The notes beneath the pieces are model-generated. The model was not told the origin of the DNA. It ran no database searches and saw nothing but the letters and a program-made list of their open reading frames with translations. The position numbers were made by a program, and so were the translations under genes. Source: Candidatus Hydrogenedentota bacterium (GTDB taxonomy: Bacteria > Hydrogenedentota > Hydrogenedentia > Hydrogenedentales > SLHB01). Taken from it: a DNA stretch of 15,799 nt. The stretch is from NCBI GenBank assembly GCA_023384315.1, contig JAHDWY010000003.1:7389-23187 (forward strand). The letters are read 5' to 3'. Numbering within the stretch: position 1 is the first letter of the stretch; every line of letters begins with the position of its first letter. This document shows positions 6,500-14,058 of this stretch, in pieces.

Positions 6500-7519
6500 A
6501 TGAAGGCGCGTTTTTCCATTCTCATCGTATTGGCCCTCGTCGCGGCCGCTTGTGGAGGGCCGGAACCCGCGTCCGAATCGCCCGGCGCCGCTCCCTCGTC
6601 AGACACCGCCGCCTCGCAGGCCGCCACGGTATCGGAACCGGAAGGCACCGTCCGCGTTGCATTCGTGACCAACAACACATCCGATTTCTGGACCATCGCC
6701 GAGGCGGGAACGAAGAAAGCGGCCTCGGAGCTGGGCTGCGAAGTCCTGTTCCGGAAACCGTCCATGGGGACCGCGCAAGAGCAACAGCAGATCATCGAAG
6801 ACCTGATCGTGTCTGGTGTCTCGGGCATCGCGATCAGCCCCAACGATCCCCAAAACTGGACGGAGACGCTGAATCGATTCGCCGAACAGGTGAATCTTAT
6901 TACCCAGGATTCCGACGCCCCTGAAAGCAACCGGGTCTGCTACATCGGCACCAACAACTACGACGCTGGCGTGGCCGCGGGCGAACTGATCAAGAAGACG
7001 CTGCCCGAAGGCGGCGAGGTCATGATGTACGTCGGCCGGCTCGATGCCCAGAACGCCCAGGATCGTCAGCGAGGTATTCAAGATACGCTCCAGGGGACGA
7101 ACATCACGATCGTCGATACGATGACCGACGAAACGGATCGCGCCAAAGCCATGGCCAACGTCCAGGATACGCTCGTCACCCATCCCGAGGTGGACTGCCT
7201 GGTCGGCCTGTGGAGCTACAACGGTCCGGCCATCCTCAACGGCGTCCGCGACTCCGGCAAGCTCGGCGAAGTCAAGATTGTGTGCTTCGACGAAGAAGAG
7301 GAGACCCTTCTGGGCGTCGCCGAAGGCCACATCGAAGGCACCATCGTTCAGCAACCGTTTGAATTCGGGTACCAATCCGTCCGCATGCTCGTGCAACTCG
7401 CGCGAGGCGACCGATCCGCCGTGCCAGAAAGTGGAACGCTCTACGTGCCCGTCAAAACCATCACCCAGGAAACCGTCGACGATTTCCGGGCAACATTAAG
7501 CCAGCAGATCGGCCGCTAG
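6500..7519 (+). CDS. Sugar ABC transporter substrate-binding lipoprotein (Peripla_BP_4)
   Basis: A 339-residue protein. ATG 6500 follows AAAAGGAGAG; an earlier in-frame GTG at 6482 overlaps that ribosome site and is rejected. The signal peptide ends in V-A-A-A-C18-G, a lipobox-like site with an Ala at -3, and a Ser/Ala/Pro/Glu-rich linker follows (19-49), which suits a lipoprotein. The mature domain is RbsB/XylF-like: V-R-V-A-F-V-T-N-N-T-S-D-F-W, then I-A-I-S-P-N-D-P, I-T-Q-D-S-D-A-P, C-Y-I-G-T-N-N-Y-D-A-G and a G-T-I-V-Q-Q-P-F-E-F-G-Y block near the C-terminus. Ligands of this class are pentoses, hexoses, polyols or autoinducers; the exact one cannot be told. Its stop overlaps the permease start (TAGTG). 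Confidence 0.92.
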   Translation: MKARFSILIVLALVAAACGGPEPASESPGAAPSSDTAASQAATVSEPEGTVRVAFVTNNTSDFWTIAEAGTKKAASELGCEVLFRKPSMGTAQEQQQIIEDLIVSGVSGIAISPNDPQNWTETLNRFAEQVNLITQDSDAPESNRVCYIGTNNYDAGVAAGELIKKTLPEGGEVMMYVGRLDAQNAQDRQRGIQDTLQGTNITIVDTMTDETDRAKAMANVQDTLVTHPEVDCLVGLWSYNGPAILNGVRDSGKLGEVKIVCFDEEEETLLGVAEGHIEGTIVQQPFEFGYQSVRMLVQLARGDRSAVPESGTLYVPVKTITQETVDDFRATLSQQIGR

Positions 7520-8487
7520 TGAGGAAGGTATTCGGATTACTCGGGCTCTTGACTGCCCTAGTCGTGCTCACTTCGCTTTGGGAGTGGCAGACCGGCGACG
7601 GCCGCATCAGTTTCCTCACCACCGCCAACCTGCGCAACCTCATGACCTGGGTGGGCTTGTTCGGCGTGCTGAGCCTCGGCCAAGCCATCGTGATCATCAT
7701 CGGCGGAATCGATCTTTCCGTCGGCAGCGTCGCCGCGCTCATCGGTATCAGCGCCGCCATCATGATGAACCGAGGCGAAGGGATGCACCCGGCAATCGTC
7801 ATTCCAATCTGTCTTCTGTTGGGCGCGGTCATCGGACTTTGGCACGGTTTCCTCGTCGCCAAGGTGCGCCTCCAACCCTTCGTCGTAACCCTCTGCGGAT
7901 TGTTCTTTTTTCGCGGTATTGCGCGGCTCATCACCGGTGACCAAAGCCAGGGATTCGGGACGTCGTACAGCGGGCTTCGCTGGTTCGGCAATGGCTTCGT
8001 CTTCGACGTTATCCCCGCACCCTTTCTCGTGCTGACCGTCCTGGCGATTGTGATTGGAGCCTATCTGCATTTCTCGCCCCACGGCCGGCACCTCTTCGCC
8101 ATCGGAGCCAACGAAGACGGCGCGCGCTTCAGCGGCATACGGACGGACCGGTTAAAGATCGCCGCATATGTGCTCTGCAGCCTCCTGACCGCGGTCGGCG
8201 GCCTCCTCCTGGCCTTCAAGATTAACTCACTAGGCCCCAGCGATTTCGGAAGTTTCTACGAACTCTACGCCATCGCTGGCGCCGTACTCGGTGGGTGCAG
8301 CCTGCGCGGCGGTTCCGGCAACGTCCTCGGCGTGCTCATCGGCGCCTCGTTGATCGTCCTGCTAAAAAACCTGGTAAATATTCTGGAGATTCCCAGCCAG
8401 TTGGAGTACGTTGTCATCGGCGGCGCGATTCTTATCGGTGTCAGCGTGGACGAACTATTCTCACGACGTCGCGCCGCGCGGGCCTGA
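7519..8487 (+). CDS. ABC transporter permease, ribose/xylose type
   Basis: A 322-residue inner-membrane permease of the BPD_transp_2 family (RbsC/XylH/AraH type). It starts at GTG 7519, whose first base is the last of the preceding TAG stop, so translation is coupled. About eight to ten hydrophobic segments are visible, and the conserved blocks are in the right order: I-G-G-I-D-L-S-V-G-S (61-70), A-I-G-A-N-E-D-G-A-R-F-S-G-I (194-207) and the cytoplasmic loop A-G-A-V-L-G-G-C-S-L-R-G-G-S-G (253-267), which would contact the ATPase. The length is normal. RbsA-type ATPases usually sit beside such genes; none does here, so the permease must use an ATPase encoded elsewhere. Confidence 0.93.
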   Translation: MRKVFGLLGLLTALVVLTSLWEWQTGDGRISFLTTANLRNLMTWVGLFGVLSLGQAIVIIIGGIDLSVGSVAALIGISAAIMMNRGEGMHPAIVIPICLLLGAVIGLWHGFLVAKVRLQPFVVTLCGLFFFRGIARLITGDQSQGFGTSYSGLRWFGNGFVFDVIPAPFLVLTVLAIVIGAYLHFSPHGRHLFAIGANEDGARFSGIRTDRLKIAAYVLCSLLTAVGGLLLAFKINSLGPSDFGSFYELYAIAGAVLGGCSLRGGSGNVLGVLIGASLIVLLKNLVNILEIPSQLEYVVIGGAILIGVSVDELFSRRRAARA

Positions 8488-8516
8488 CCATTCGGGGACT
8501 ACTGACGGACGCAACT

Positions 8517-10769
8517 ATGCTTTACGAATACTCCGGTTACCTCAAGACGATCCTCTACGCTCCCGACGCAAACGACCGCGACCATCTCGAGTACATCGAG
8601 TTCGGCCCGGATCAAATCGTGCATTGGCAAACCCGCGATCTGGAATCCGACCGCGAGTGGAAAAAGACGCCCGTGCATCGCGCGCGCACCGACGAAGGCG
8701 TCCGCCTTGTCGGCCGCTTTGAAGACGTGCGAAAGATGGACACCATCGCCGCCGACGATCCCAGTTTCTGGGTCCCCCTGGGGACCATCGGATGGACCGA
8801 CCCCCGGTTGCCGGTCGATGTGAACCGCTACCCCATTGTCGAAATCACCTACCGGTGCACCAGCGACAACGCCATGCCAGTTTTCGTGTGGACGTATCCT
8901 GGCGGAACGCATATCGAGGCCCTCGCGCCCACGCGACAGTGGACTACCCTCGCCCATCTCGTACCCCACGGCGGCGTCCCCTCCGCCATCGACGCCATCA
9001 TCTTCCGCTTGTACTCCACTACCCGCACGACGGAGTCCTGCGAAATTGCCGCGGTGCGCTTTCGCGCGATGAGTTCCACCGAGCTGGAGGCGTGCCAGCG
9101 CGAGCAAGCCCGGATGGCCAAGATCGGCCCGCCCAAGCACTACGCTATCCTGGATTCCTTTCTTCCCTTGGGTGTCAGCATGAGTGCCGACGCCGCCCGC
9201 CGAAACGCCGAGCTGCTCGGCGTCCCGCTCGGTGACTACTGGGACTTGGTCCTGGAGGACATCGTAACGCATCATCACAATAGCATTGCGCTTGAAAACG
9301 CCGAGCGACTCACCGTGGCGGAGTGGGAAGAACTTCTCGAACATTGCGACGCCTTCGGGATCAAGGTTGCCGCCTCGCACAAGTTCAATCTCAGCGACGA
9401 CCAGCAGGAGATCCGCGAGACCATCGATTCGCGAATCCGGCCCTATGCCGAATCCCCCAGCATCCTCGCATGGAGCATCAAAGAAGAACCGCCCGAACGC
9501 GACTTTCAGGACCTGATGAAAGTGAAAGCCTGGGTGGAAGAAGCCGATCCGAATCATCCTGTCACCGTGGTGACCCGCTACGCTAGCGGATTCCCCTTGT
9601 ACGCGCCCCATTTCGCGGCCGCGGGCGTCAACCACTTTTGTTCTCATGCCCCTTGGGAGGTGGGGGACATGGTGCGCACCCACGTCTCCCTCGTGCGCGG
9701 CCAGCAATTCTGGATGCTCGGCCCGGCCTTCATCTATGCGACCGGCACGCCGGAGTGGAGCACCTGCCCCGAGATGCGCCTGATGGTCAACCTCGCCTTC
9801 GCCAACGGCGCCAAGGGCTGGTTCAGCTATTCCTACCATAACGACCCCATATGGGTCACGGGGAGCTGCCAGCGCACGCTCACCGGGCCATTCCTCATGT
9901 TCAGCGATCTCTGGCTCGAATTGGACCGCCGCATGGAGTCCTACTCCGCCCTCGCGCCGCTCCTGCTCGCCTCGCGGCCCGCCAAGCTCCCCCCGGACTT
10001 GTTCGCGGCCCAAGCCACCTCCGACGATCTCACGATCCTGCCCGAAGGTGTGCCCCCTACGTCCTCGTTTCGTCTGCGCGGTCCCGACTTCAACCTCTTT
10101 CTTGTCGTCAGCAACGACGTGCGGGGCATGTCGAGCCTGAATATCCAGGTTGCTCCGGAGACCCTGAGCGGCAACCACATTTACGACCTGAGCGATTTCC
10201 TCCGCAAGCGGGTGTGGGCTCCCATGGATCTCCGGCGCCACCTCGAAATGTTCCCCGGCCAGGCGCAGATCGTCATCGTGGCCAAGCCCGACGTCTGCGA
10301 ACGCTGGCGCGACGTCATTGCGGAACGGCTCATCGAGGATGACAAGCGCCAGCTTGCCTTCAACCTCAAACTCGCACGCACGTACGGGCTCGATATCGCC
10401 AACATCGAAAGCATGCTCCACAGCGCCGGCTCTGGACCGATGATGGGAAATCTGGCAGTTATGGATCGGGTTCGCGACGAACTGGTCAATCTCATGTACA
10501 GCGCCCCCGCTATCCGCGACACCCGTAGCAGCATCATCGAGGCCTGCGCGGCAATCTGCGCCTGCGACGGCGTCCTCTGCCGCCTAATCGCACGTGGAAA
10601 GGTCGATATGGCTAAAGAATGGGGCCAACGCGTCCTTCCCCTCGCCCGCGAAATCACCCACCTCCGCCTCGAACTCCGGCGCGGCAAGGGGTCCGAAATC
10701 CTGGACTACTGCAAAGACGTCGCCCATCGGACCCTCGCCCTCCTCCTGGAGCTACGCGCCCTGAATTGA
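8517..10769 (+). CDS. Large glycoside hydrolase-like protein, unassigned family
   Basis: A 750-residue protein without a visible signal peptide. ATG 8517 has only a weak ribosome site and lies 29 nt after the permease stop. Residues about 60-190 look like a beta-sandwich. From about 205 a TIM-barrel pattern follows, with an alternating strand/helix stretch reaching I-L-A-W-S-I-K-E323-E324-P-P (316-326), which resembles the strand-4 acid/base end of clan-A glycosidases. G-T-P-E413-W-S-T and G-A-K-G-W-F-S-Y-S-Y-H-N-D look like later barrel strands and could hold the nucleophile. Residues about 480-590 may be another beta domain, and the last 150 or so are helical. I cannot name a family. A cytoplasmic place next to an importer suggests action on an imported oligosaccharide or glycoside. 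Confidence 0.75.
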   Translation: MLYEYSGYLKTILYAPDANDRDHLEYIEFGPDQIVHWQTRDLESDREWKKTPVHRARTDEGVRLVGRFEDVRKMDTIAADDPSFWVPLGTIGWTDPRLPVDVNRYPIVEITYRCTSDNAMPVFVWTYPGGTHIEALAPTRQWTTLAHLVPHGGVPSAIDAIIFRLYSTTRTTESCEIAAVRFRAMSSTELEACQREQARMAKIGPPKHYAILDSFLPLGVSMSADAARRNAELLGVPLGDYWDLVLEDIVTHHHNSIALENAERLTVAEWEELLEHCDAFGIKVAASHKFNLSDDQQEIRETIDSRIRPYAESPSILAWSIKEEPPERDFQDLMKVKAWVEEADPNHPVTVVTRYASGFPLYAPHFAAAGVNHFCSHAPWEVGDMVRTHVSLVRGQQFWMLGPAFIYATGTPEWSTCPEMRLMVNLAFANGAKGWFSYSYHNDPIWVTGSCQRTLTGPFLMFSDLWLELDRRMESYSALAPLLLASRPAKLPPDLFAAQATSDDLTILPEGVPPTSSFRLRGPDFNLFLVVSNDVRGMSSLNIQVAPETLSGNHIYDLSDFLRKRVWAPMDLRRHLEMFPGQAQIVIVAKPDVCERWRDVIAERLIEDDKRQLAFNLKLARTYGLDIANIESMLHSAGSGPMMGNLAVMDRVRDELVNLMYSAPAIRDTRSSIIEACAAICACDGVLCRLIARGKVDMAKEWGQRVLPLAREITHLRLELRRGKGSEILDYCKDVAHRTLALLLELRALN

Positions 10770-10930
10770 TGCGACGAAAGTCCGCTTCCTGCGCCAGAGT
10801 CTTAGACATTTCTACGGCTTCCCGTTTGTTTCGCGTAATGAATTGTAAGTGCCCATCTCCAAACGCCCATTGCATCCATGAATCGGCCACAAAAGAATGC
10901 ACAAGAGGCTTTCCAAAAACCGGCGGGTAT

Positions 10931-11182
10931 CGTCCTTCTGAGCGAAGCGAAGAATCTCTTCGGACCGAAAGCCCAAGCAAATTGAGCTTCTTCGCTTCGC
11001 TGCTAAGAACATGGTCCGCAAGCCATTTTTATCAATGGCACTGGTATCTCGGTATCGAGTGGGAAGCGAAAAGCGATTTCGATCCCGATCCCGATAGCGA
11101 TATCGACGACAGGCGCTGGCGCTCGCGAATGTTCGCGCGCGTTTCGACCCGCCGCAGGCGCGGTCCGTCGCTCAGAATGACG
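10931..11182. repeat. MITE-like element with TTCTGAGCGA terminal inverted repeats
   Basis: CGTCCTTCTGAGCGA (10931-10945) and TCGCTCAGAATGACG (11168-11182) are inverted copies matching at 14 of 15 positions. Inside, AGCGAAGCGAAGAA (10941-10954) and its exact reverse complement (10988-11001) form a 14-bp hairpin arm with a 33-nt loop that itself contains the palindrome TTCGGACCGAA (10959-10969). The motif TTCTGAGCGAAGCGAAGAAT is a familiar dispersed repeat in many bacterial genomes, and spurious proteins with S-E-R-S-E-E-S-L-R come from it. Confidence 0.65.
11073..11108. repeat. CGAT-centred hexamer tandem repeat
   Basis: Five consecutive hexamers of the form N-CGAT-N occur in register at 11073-11102, followed by a sixth with CGAC (11103-11108). 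The fixed CGAT core with variable outer bases suggests a degenerating short tandem repeat. It lies within the MITE-like element. Confidence 0.6.
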
Positions 11183-11431
11183 GATCACACGCGTGGGTAG
11201 TTCTGGGGTAGGTTTTAGTAACTAGTTCTCCTTTTTTGAGTTCTGTGCGTTCTTTTGTGGCCAATTCAATTGTTAATTCTGAAATCTCAGATTTGAAATC
11301 GATACCCGTTTACCAATCACGAACGCCATCGCGCCCGGCACGGTCTCGGTGCCGGAACCGGCAGCCCCGGCCCTCCGTTCCAGACATAGGCCCCCGCCCA
11401 CACGCTTCGCGCACGCCTCTTCGCGCGCGCA

Positions 11432-11461
11432 TTGACTTCCCAAATCGCGGGTTGCTATACT
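11432..11461 (+). promoter_or_regulatory. Strong promoter of the tRNA-Gln/prs unit
   Basis: TTGACT (11432-11437) and TATACT (11456-11461) are separated by 18 bp, and TGC immediately before the -10 box gives an extended -10 motif. The start site near 11468 would leave a leader of about 130 nt before the tRNA. The leader has a GCCCGG (11556-11561) / CCGGGC (11565-11570) hairpin with a TTT loop and no T-run after it, so it is more likely a processing or folding element than a terminator. Confidence 0.75.
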
Positions 11462-11596
11462 TCCGCAATTGTCTTGCGCGAGAGAAGTTAGCGCCGTTGC
11501 GACCATTCATGCCGCGCAAGGGCAAGGGTTCGCATCGGTGTACAGGGCCATTTTTGCCCGGTTTCCGGGCGCTCCCATTCCGGCAAGACGCATGCT

Positions 11597-11671
11597 TGGG
11601 GCGTCGCCAAGTGGTAAGGCATCGGCCTTTGGCGCCGACATGCGTAGGTTCGAATCCTACCGCCCCAGCCA
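11597..11671 (+). tRNA. tRNA-Gln (anticodon TTG)
   Basis: A 75-nt cloverleaf with encoded CCA. The acceptor stem TGGGGCG pairs perfectly with CGCCCCA, and the D arm is GCC/GGC around AAGTGGTAA. The anticodon stem TCGGC/GCCGA encloses CTTTGGC, giving TTG, which reads CAA and, by wobble, CAG. The T arm is GTAGG/CCTAC around TTCGAAT. The discriminator is G. The T at position 1 paired with A72 and the overall sequence match bacterial tRNA-Gln. It lies 25 nt before the prs start and is probably cut out of a common transcript. Confidence 0.97.
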
Positions 11672-11696
11672 CTTTTTCTACAAGGACTGAACTTCG

Positions 11697-12644
11697 GTGG
11701 CCTATAGCAAGAGTATCAAGATTCTGTCCGGAAGCTGTTCCGAAGCCCTGACCGACGGGATCTGTTCGCAATTGGAGCTGACCCGAGCGCGGGCGACCGT
11801 CGGCAAGTTCAGCGATGGCGAAGTCAAGATCCAGATCGGCGAGAACATTCGCGGTAGCGACGTGTTCATCGTGAACAGCACGAGTCCGCCGGTCAACGAT
11901 CATTTGATGGAGCTTTTGATATTGATCGACGCGGCGCGGCGCGCTTCGGCCGATCGCGTGACGGCCGTCTTGCCGTACTTCGGCTATGCCCGGCAGGACC
12001 GGAAGGACCGGCCCCGAGTGCCGATCACGGCCAAGCTGGTATCGAACCTGCTCGTCGCCGCCGGCGCGGATCGCGTGCTGACGGTGGACTTGCATTGCGG
12101 GCAGATACAGGGTTTTTTCGATATTCCGGTCGACCATTTGAGCGCGGATGTGGTTTTCATAAACCACTTTATGGAGCGTGGCATCGACAATATCGTCGTC
12201 GTCTCGCCGGATACCGGCAGCGTGGCCCGCATCCGCGAGTTTGCGCGCCGGCTGGATGCGCCCCTGGCCATCGTCGACAAGCGACGGCCCAAGGAAAACG
12301 AAGCGGAAGTCATGAACGTTATCGGAGATGTCGCGGGAAAGCACGCCCTGATCTTCGATGACATGATCGATACGGGAGGCACCCTCGTAAAGGCGGCCAA
12401 GGCCATCAAGGATCGCGGCGCCCTCGACGTAATTGCCTGCTCGACCCACTCCGTCTTCAGCGGCGAAGCCATAGCCCGGATTCGGGATTCCGTGCTGGAC
12501 GAAGTGCTGGTGAGCGACTCGATCCCGCTCAAGGCCGAAGCCGCCGGTGTGGATAAGATCAAGGTGTTGACAATCGCGCCCTTAATCGGCGAGGCCATAC
12601 GGCGCATTCATCAGGAAGAGTCGTTGAGTATCCTGTTTCGATAG
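11697..12644 (+). CDS. prs: Ribose-phosphate pyrophosphokinase (PRPP synthetase)
   Basis: A 315-residue class I enzyme that transfers pyrophosphate from ATP to ribose 5-phosphate, making PRPP for purine, pyrimidine, His, Trp and NAD synthesis. It starts at GTG 11697 with AAGG (11682-11685) upstream. The F-S-D-G-E block (38-42) starts the ATP site, and Y-A-R-Q-D-R-K (97-103) and P-R-V-P-I-T-A-K form the flexible loop. D-L-H-C-G-Q-I-Q-G-F-F-D-I-P-V-D (131-146) is the family signature with the metal-binding His133. D-D-M-I-D-T-G-G-T (221-229) is the ribose-phosphate loop. The length is typical. It is followed 87 nt later by rplY and then pth, the common prs-rplY-pth order. Confidence 0.97.
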   Translation: MAYSKSIKILSGSCSEALTDGICSQLELTRARATVGKFSDGEVKIQIGENIRGSDVFIVNSTSPPVNDHLMELLILIDAARRASADRVTAVLPYFGYARQDRKDRPRVPITAKLVSNLLVAAGADRVLTVDLHCGQIQGFFDIPVDHLSADVVFINHFMERGIDNIVVVSPDTGSVARIREFARRLDAPLAIVDKRRPKENEAEVMNVIGDVAGKHALIFDDMIDTGGTLVKAAKAIKDRGALDVIACSTHSVFSGEAIARIRDSVLDEVLVSDSIPLKAEAAGVDKIKVLTIAPLIGEAIRRIHQEESLSILFR

Positions 12645-12731
12645 ACGTATTGCGATGTGTGCCGCGCCTTGAAATCGCGCGCGCGGAAATCACGGGCTAT
12701 GGCCCTCAGTTCTCGAGGAGGCAGACGAATC

Positions 12732-13379
12732 ATGGAATTGCAGACCTTAAAAGCGGCCACGCGCGATCAGCGCGGTAAAGGCGCCGCAGGGCGTGAGCGC
12801 AAAGCCGGCCGTGTTCCGGGCGTTCTCTATGGCGGCGGGGCCGACGCCGTATCGCTGAAGCTGAACGCTCGGGAATTCGAGCGCCTGGTTCACTCCGGCG
12901 GCGAACATGCCATCGTGCAGCTCGATATCGAGGATCAGCCGAATCTGAGCAGCCCGGCCATGCTGAAATCCGTCCACCATCATCCCGTTCGCGGCGGTAT
13001 CATGCACGCCGACTTCCAGCGTATTCGACTGGACGAGCGCATCATCACCATCGTTCCCCTTGAACTCGTTGGCCACTGCAAAGGCGTGGTCGATGGCGGC
13101 GTAATCGACTTCCAGTTGCGCGAAGTCGAGGTGGAGTGTCTCGCCCTCGAGGTGCCCGAGAAAATTGAAGTCGATACCACGGAACTCGGCATCGGCGACA
13201 GCATTCACGTCGAACAGCTTCCGGCGCCCACGAACGTGACCATTGTCACCGACCCGTCGCGCAGCGTCGTGGCAGTCCACGCACCGCGCGTCGTCAAGAG
13301 CGCCGAAGAAGAAGCTGCTGAAGCCGAAGCCGCTGCCGAAGCCGCGGCTGCCGAGGCCGCTCAACAGGGCGGCGAATAG
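12732..13379 (+). CDS. rplY: 50S ribosomal protein L25, CTC/TL5 type
   Basis: A 215-residue two-domain L25, longer than the roughly 94-residue E. coli form. The N-terminal 5S rRNA-binding domain contains R-K-A-G-R-V-P-G-V-L-Y-G-G (23-35) and the H-H-H-P-V-R-G-G-I-M-H-A-D-F block. The C-terminal TL5 domain follows, with I-T-I-V-P-L-E-L-V-G and the pattern I-G-D-S-I-H-V-E-Q-L. The protein ends in a low-complexity Ala/Glu tail, as is usual for CTC-type proteins. ATG 12732 is chosen because GAGGAGG (12715-12721) lies 10 nt upstream; a longer in-frame reading from 12657 lacks a ribosome site. CTC-type proteins are linked to stress, but a specific role here is not shown. Confidence 0.94.
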   Translation: MELQTLKAATRDQRGKGAAGRERKAGRVPGVLYGGGADAVSLKLNAREFERLVHSGGEHAIVQLDIEDQPNLSSPAMLKSVHHHPVRGGIMHADFQRIRLDERIITIVPLELVGHCKGVVDGGVIDFQLREVEVECLALEVPEKIEVDTTELGIGDSIHVEQLPAPTNVTIVTDPSRSVVAVHAPRVVKSAEEEAAEAEAAAEAAAAEAAQQGGE

Positions 13380-13405
13380 CCGTCCAACCGTAGGACGAAG
13401 CCCGC

Positions 13406-13984
13406 GTGAAGCTTATCGTGGGGCTGGGCAACCCCGGACCCCGCTACCGCAACACCCGGCACAATGTCGGCTTTCAGGTTTTGGACCTGCTGGCCGAGCG
13501 CTGGGGCGTTGCCTTTGATCGGGAGAAGTATCAAGGGCTCGTCGCGTCTGCAAGGCACGGTGGCGAGAATCTGATCTTGTTGAAGCCGTTGACTTACATG
13601 AACCGCAGCGGATTGTCCGTCGCCGAAGTGACGCGCAACAAGGTACCGGACCTCGCGGATATGCTGGTCGTCGTGGACGACATCAACCTCCCGTTCGGCC
13701 GGTTGCGCATGCGGGAGCGAGGAAGCGCGGGCGGGCACAACGGGCTCAAGTCCATAATCGAACACGTCGGTGCGCAGGATTTCCCCCGACTGCGCATAGG
13801 GGTCGGTGAGAATAAGGCGGGCCAAGCCTTGACCGACCACGTGTTGGGCACGTTCAAACCGGAGGAACGGGCCGAACTCGATTCGGTCATCGCCCGGGCC
13901 GCCGAAGGGGTGATTGCGTACGTGGAGGAGGGTGTCAACTCCGCCATGAACGCGATTAATAGAAAGTCCGATCTGGAACGATAG
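13406..13984 (+). CDS. pth: Peptidyl-tRNA hydrolase
   Basis: A 192-residue enzyme that frees tRNA from peptidyl-tRNA dropped by stalled ribosomes. The catalytic and binding residues are all visible: G-L-G-N9-P-G, T-R-H19-N-V-G-F with the catalytic His, L-T-Y-M-N66-R-S-G, V-V-V-D91-D-I-N-L-P-F-G and G-S-A-G-G-H111-N112-G-L-K-S. The F-P-R-L-R-I-G-V-G block is also present. The length is normal. It starts at GTG 13406, 26 nt after the rplY stop, with a weak upstream AGGACGAAG ribosome site. Its place after prs and rplY is conserved in many bacteria and supports one transcription unit. Confidence 0.96.
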   Translation: MKLIVGLGNPGPRYRNTRHNVGFQVLDLLAERWGVAFDREKYQGLVASARHGGENLILLKPLTYMNRSGLSVAEVTRNKVPDLADMLVVVDDINLPFGRLRMRERGSAGGHNGLKSIIEHVGAQDFPRLRIGVGENKAGQALTDHVLGTFKPEERAELDSVIARAAEGVIAYVEEGVNSAMNAINRKSDLER

Positions 13985-14058
13985 AATGCCGGCGCAACAC
14001 TCCAGGTTCCGCAGGCCTCTTGCCGTGTTCCAAGGATGCGGGCGAGGTTGGAGAAAAC

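Larger units (their letters stand above)
10879..11268. repeat. Outer inverted repeat flanking a 340-bp core
   Basis: The left arm 10879-10903 and right arm 11244-11268 are reverse complements at 23 of 25 positions; the core of both is GGCCACAAAAGAAYGCACA. The arms enclose the second inverted repeat (10931-11182). The arrangement looks like a composite or nested MITE-like element without a transposase, or like two dispersed repeats of one family inserted in opposite directions. Confidence 0.6.
10770..11431. other. Gene-poor intergenic region with repeats
   Basis: About 660 bp between the glycosidase-like gene and the tRNA promoter without a convincing gene. It carries the nested inverted repeats and hexamer repeat listed separately, a palindrome AAATCTCAGATTT (11282-11294), a second one CGCGAATGTTCGCG (11124-11137), and a 7-bp hairpin CCGGCAC (11335-11341) / GTGCCGG (11349-11355). 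A minus-strand open stretch around 10780-10920 reads like protein (for example H-L-Q-F-I-T-R-N-K-R-E-A-V-E-M) but has no ribosome site and runs into repeat sequence; it may be the remnant of a gene. No terminator with a T-run is visible after the stop at 10769. Confidence 0.6.

Noticed and set aside
8499..10421. 640-codon minus-strand open frame
   Set aside because: It is antisense to the 750-residue gene, low in structure and rich in G, E, H and D, with no ribosome site. The plus frame is in operon register with the transporter genes.
10654..10980. Minus-strand frame in the gene-poor region
   Set aside because: Part of it looks protein-like, but its start lies in repeat DNA, its end lies inside the preceding gene, and no ribosome site is seen. 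It is kept only as a remark in the intergenic entry.
10931..11182. CRISPR array or short-repeat cluster
   Set aside because: The repeats are inverted and differ in length; there are no regularly spaced direct repeats with unique spacers and no cas genes.
10619..11200. Plus-strand frame containing S-E-R-S-E-E-S-L-R
   Set aside because: This is the translation of the TTCTGAGCGAAGCGAAGAAT repeat, a known source of false proteins; it overlaps the end of the glycosidase-like gene.
11556..11570. GCCCGG/CCGGGC hairpin before the tRNA, considered as a terminator
   Set aside because: No T-run follows, and it lies between a strong promoter and the tRNA, where termination would silence the tRNA.
11310..12449. 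379-codon minus-strand open frame
   Set aside because: It runs antisense through the tRNA-Gln gene and prs, both certain.
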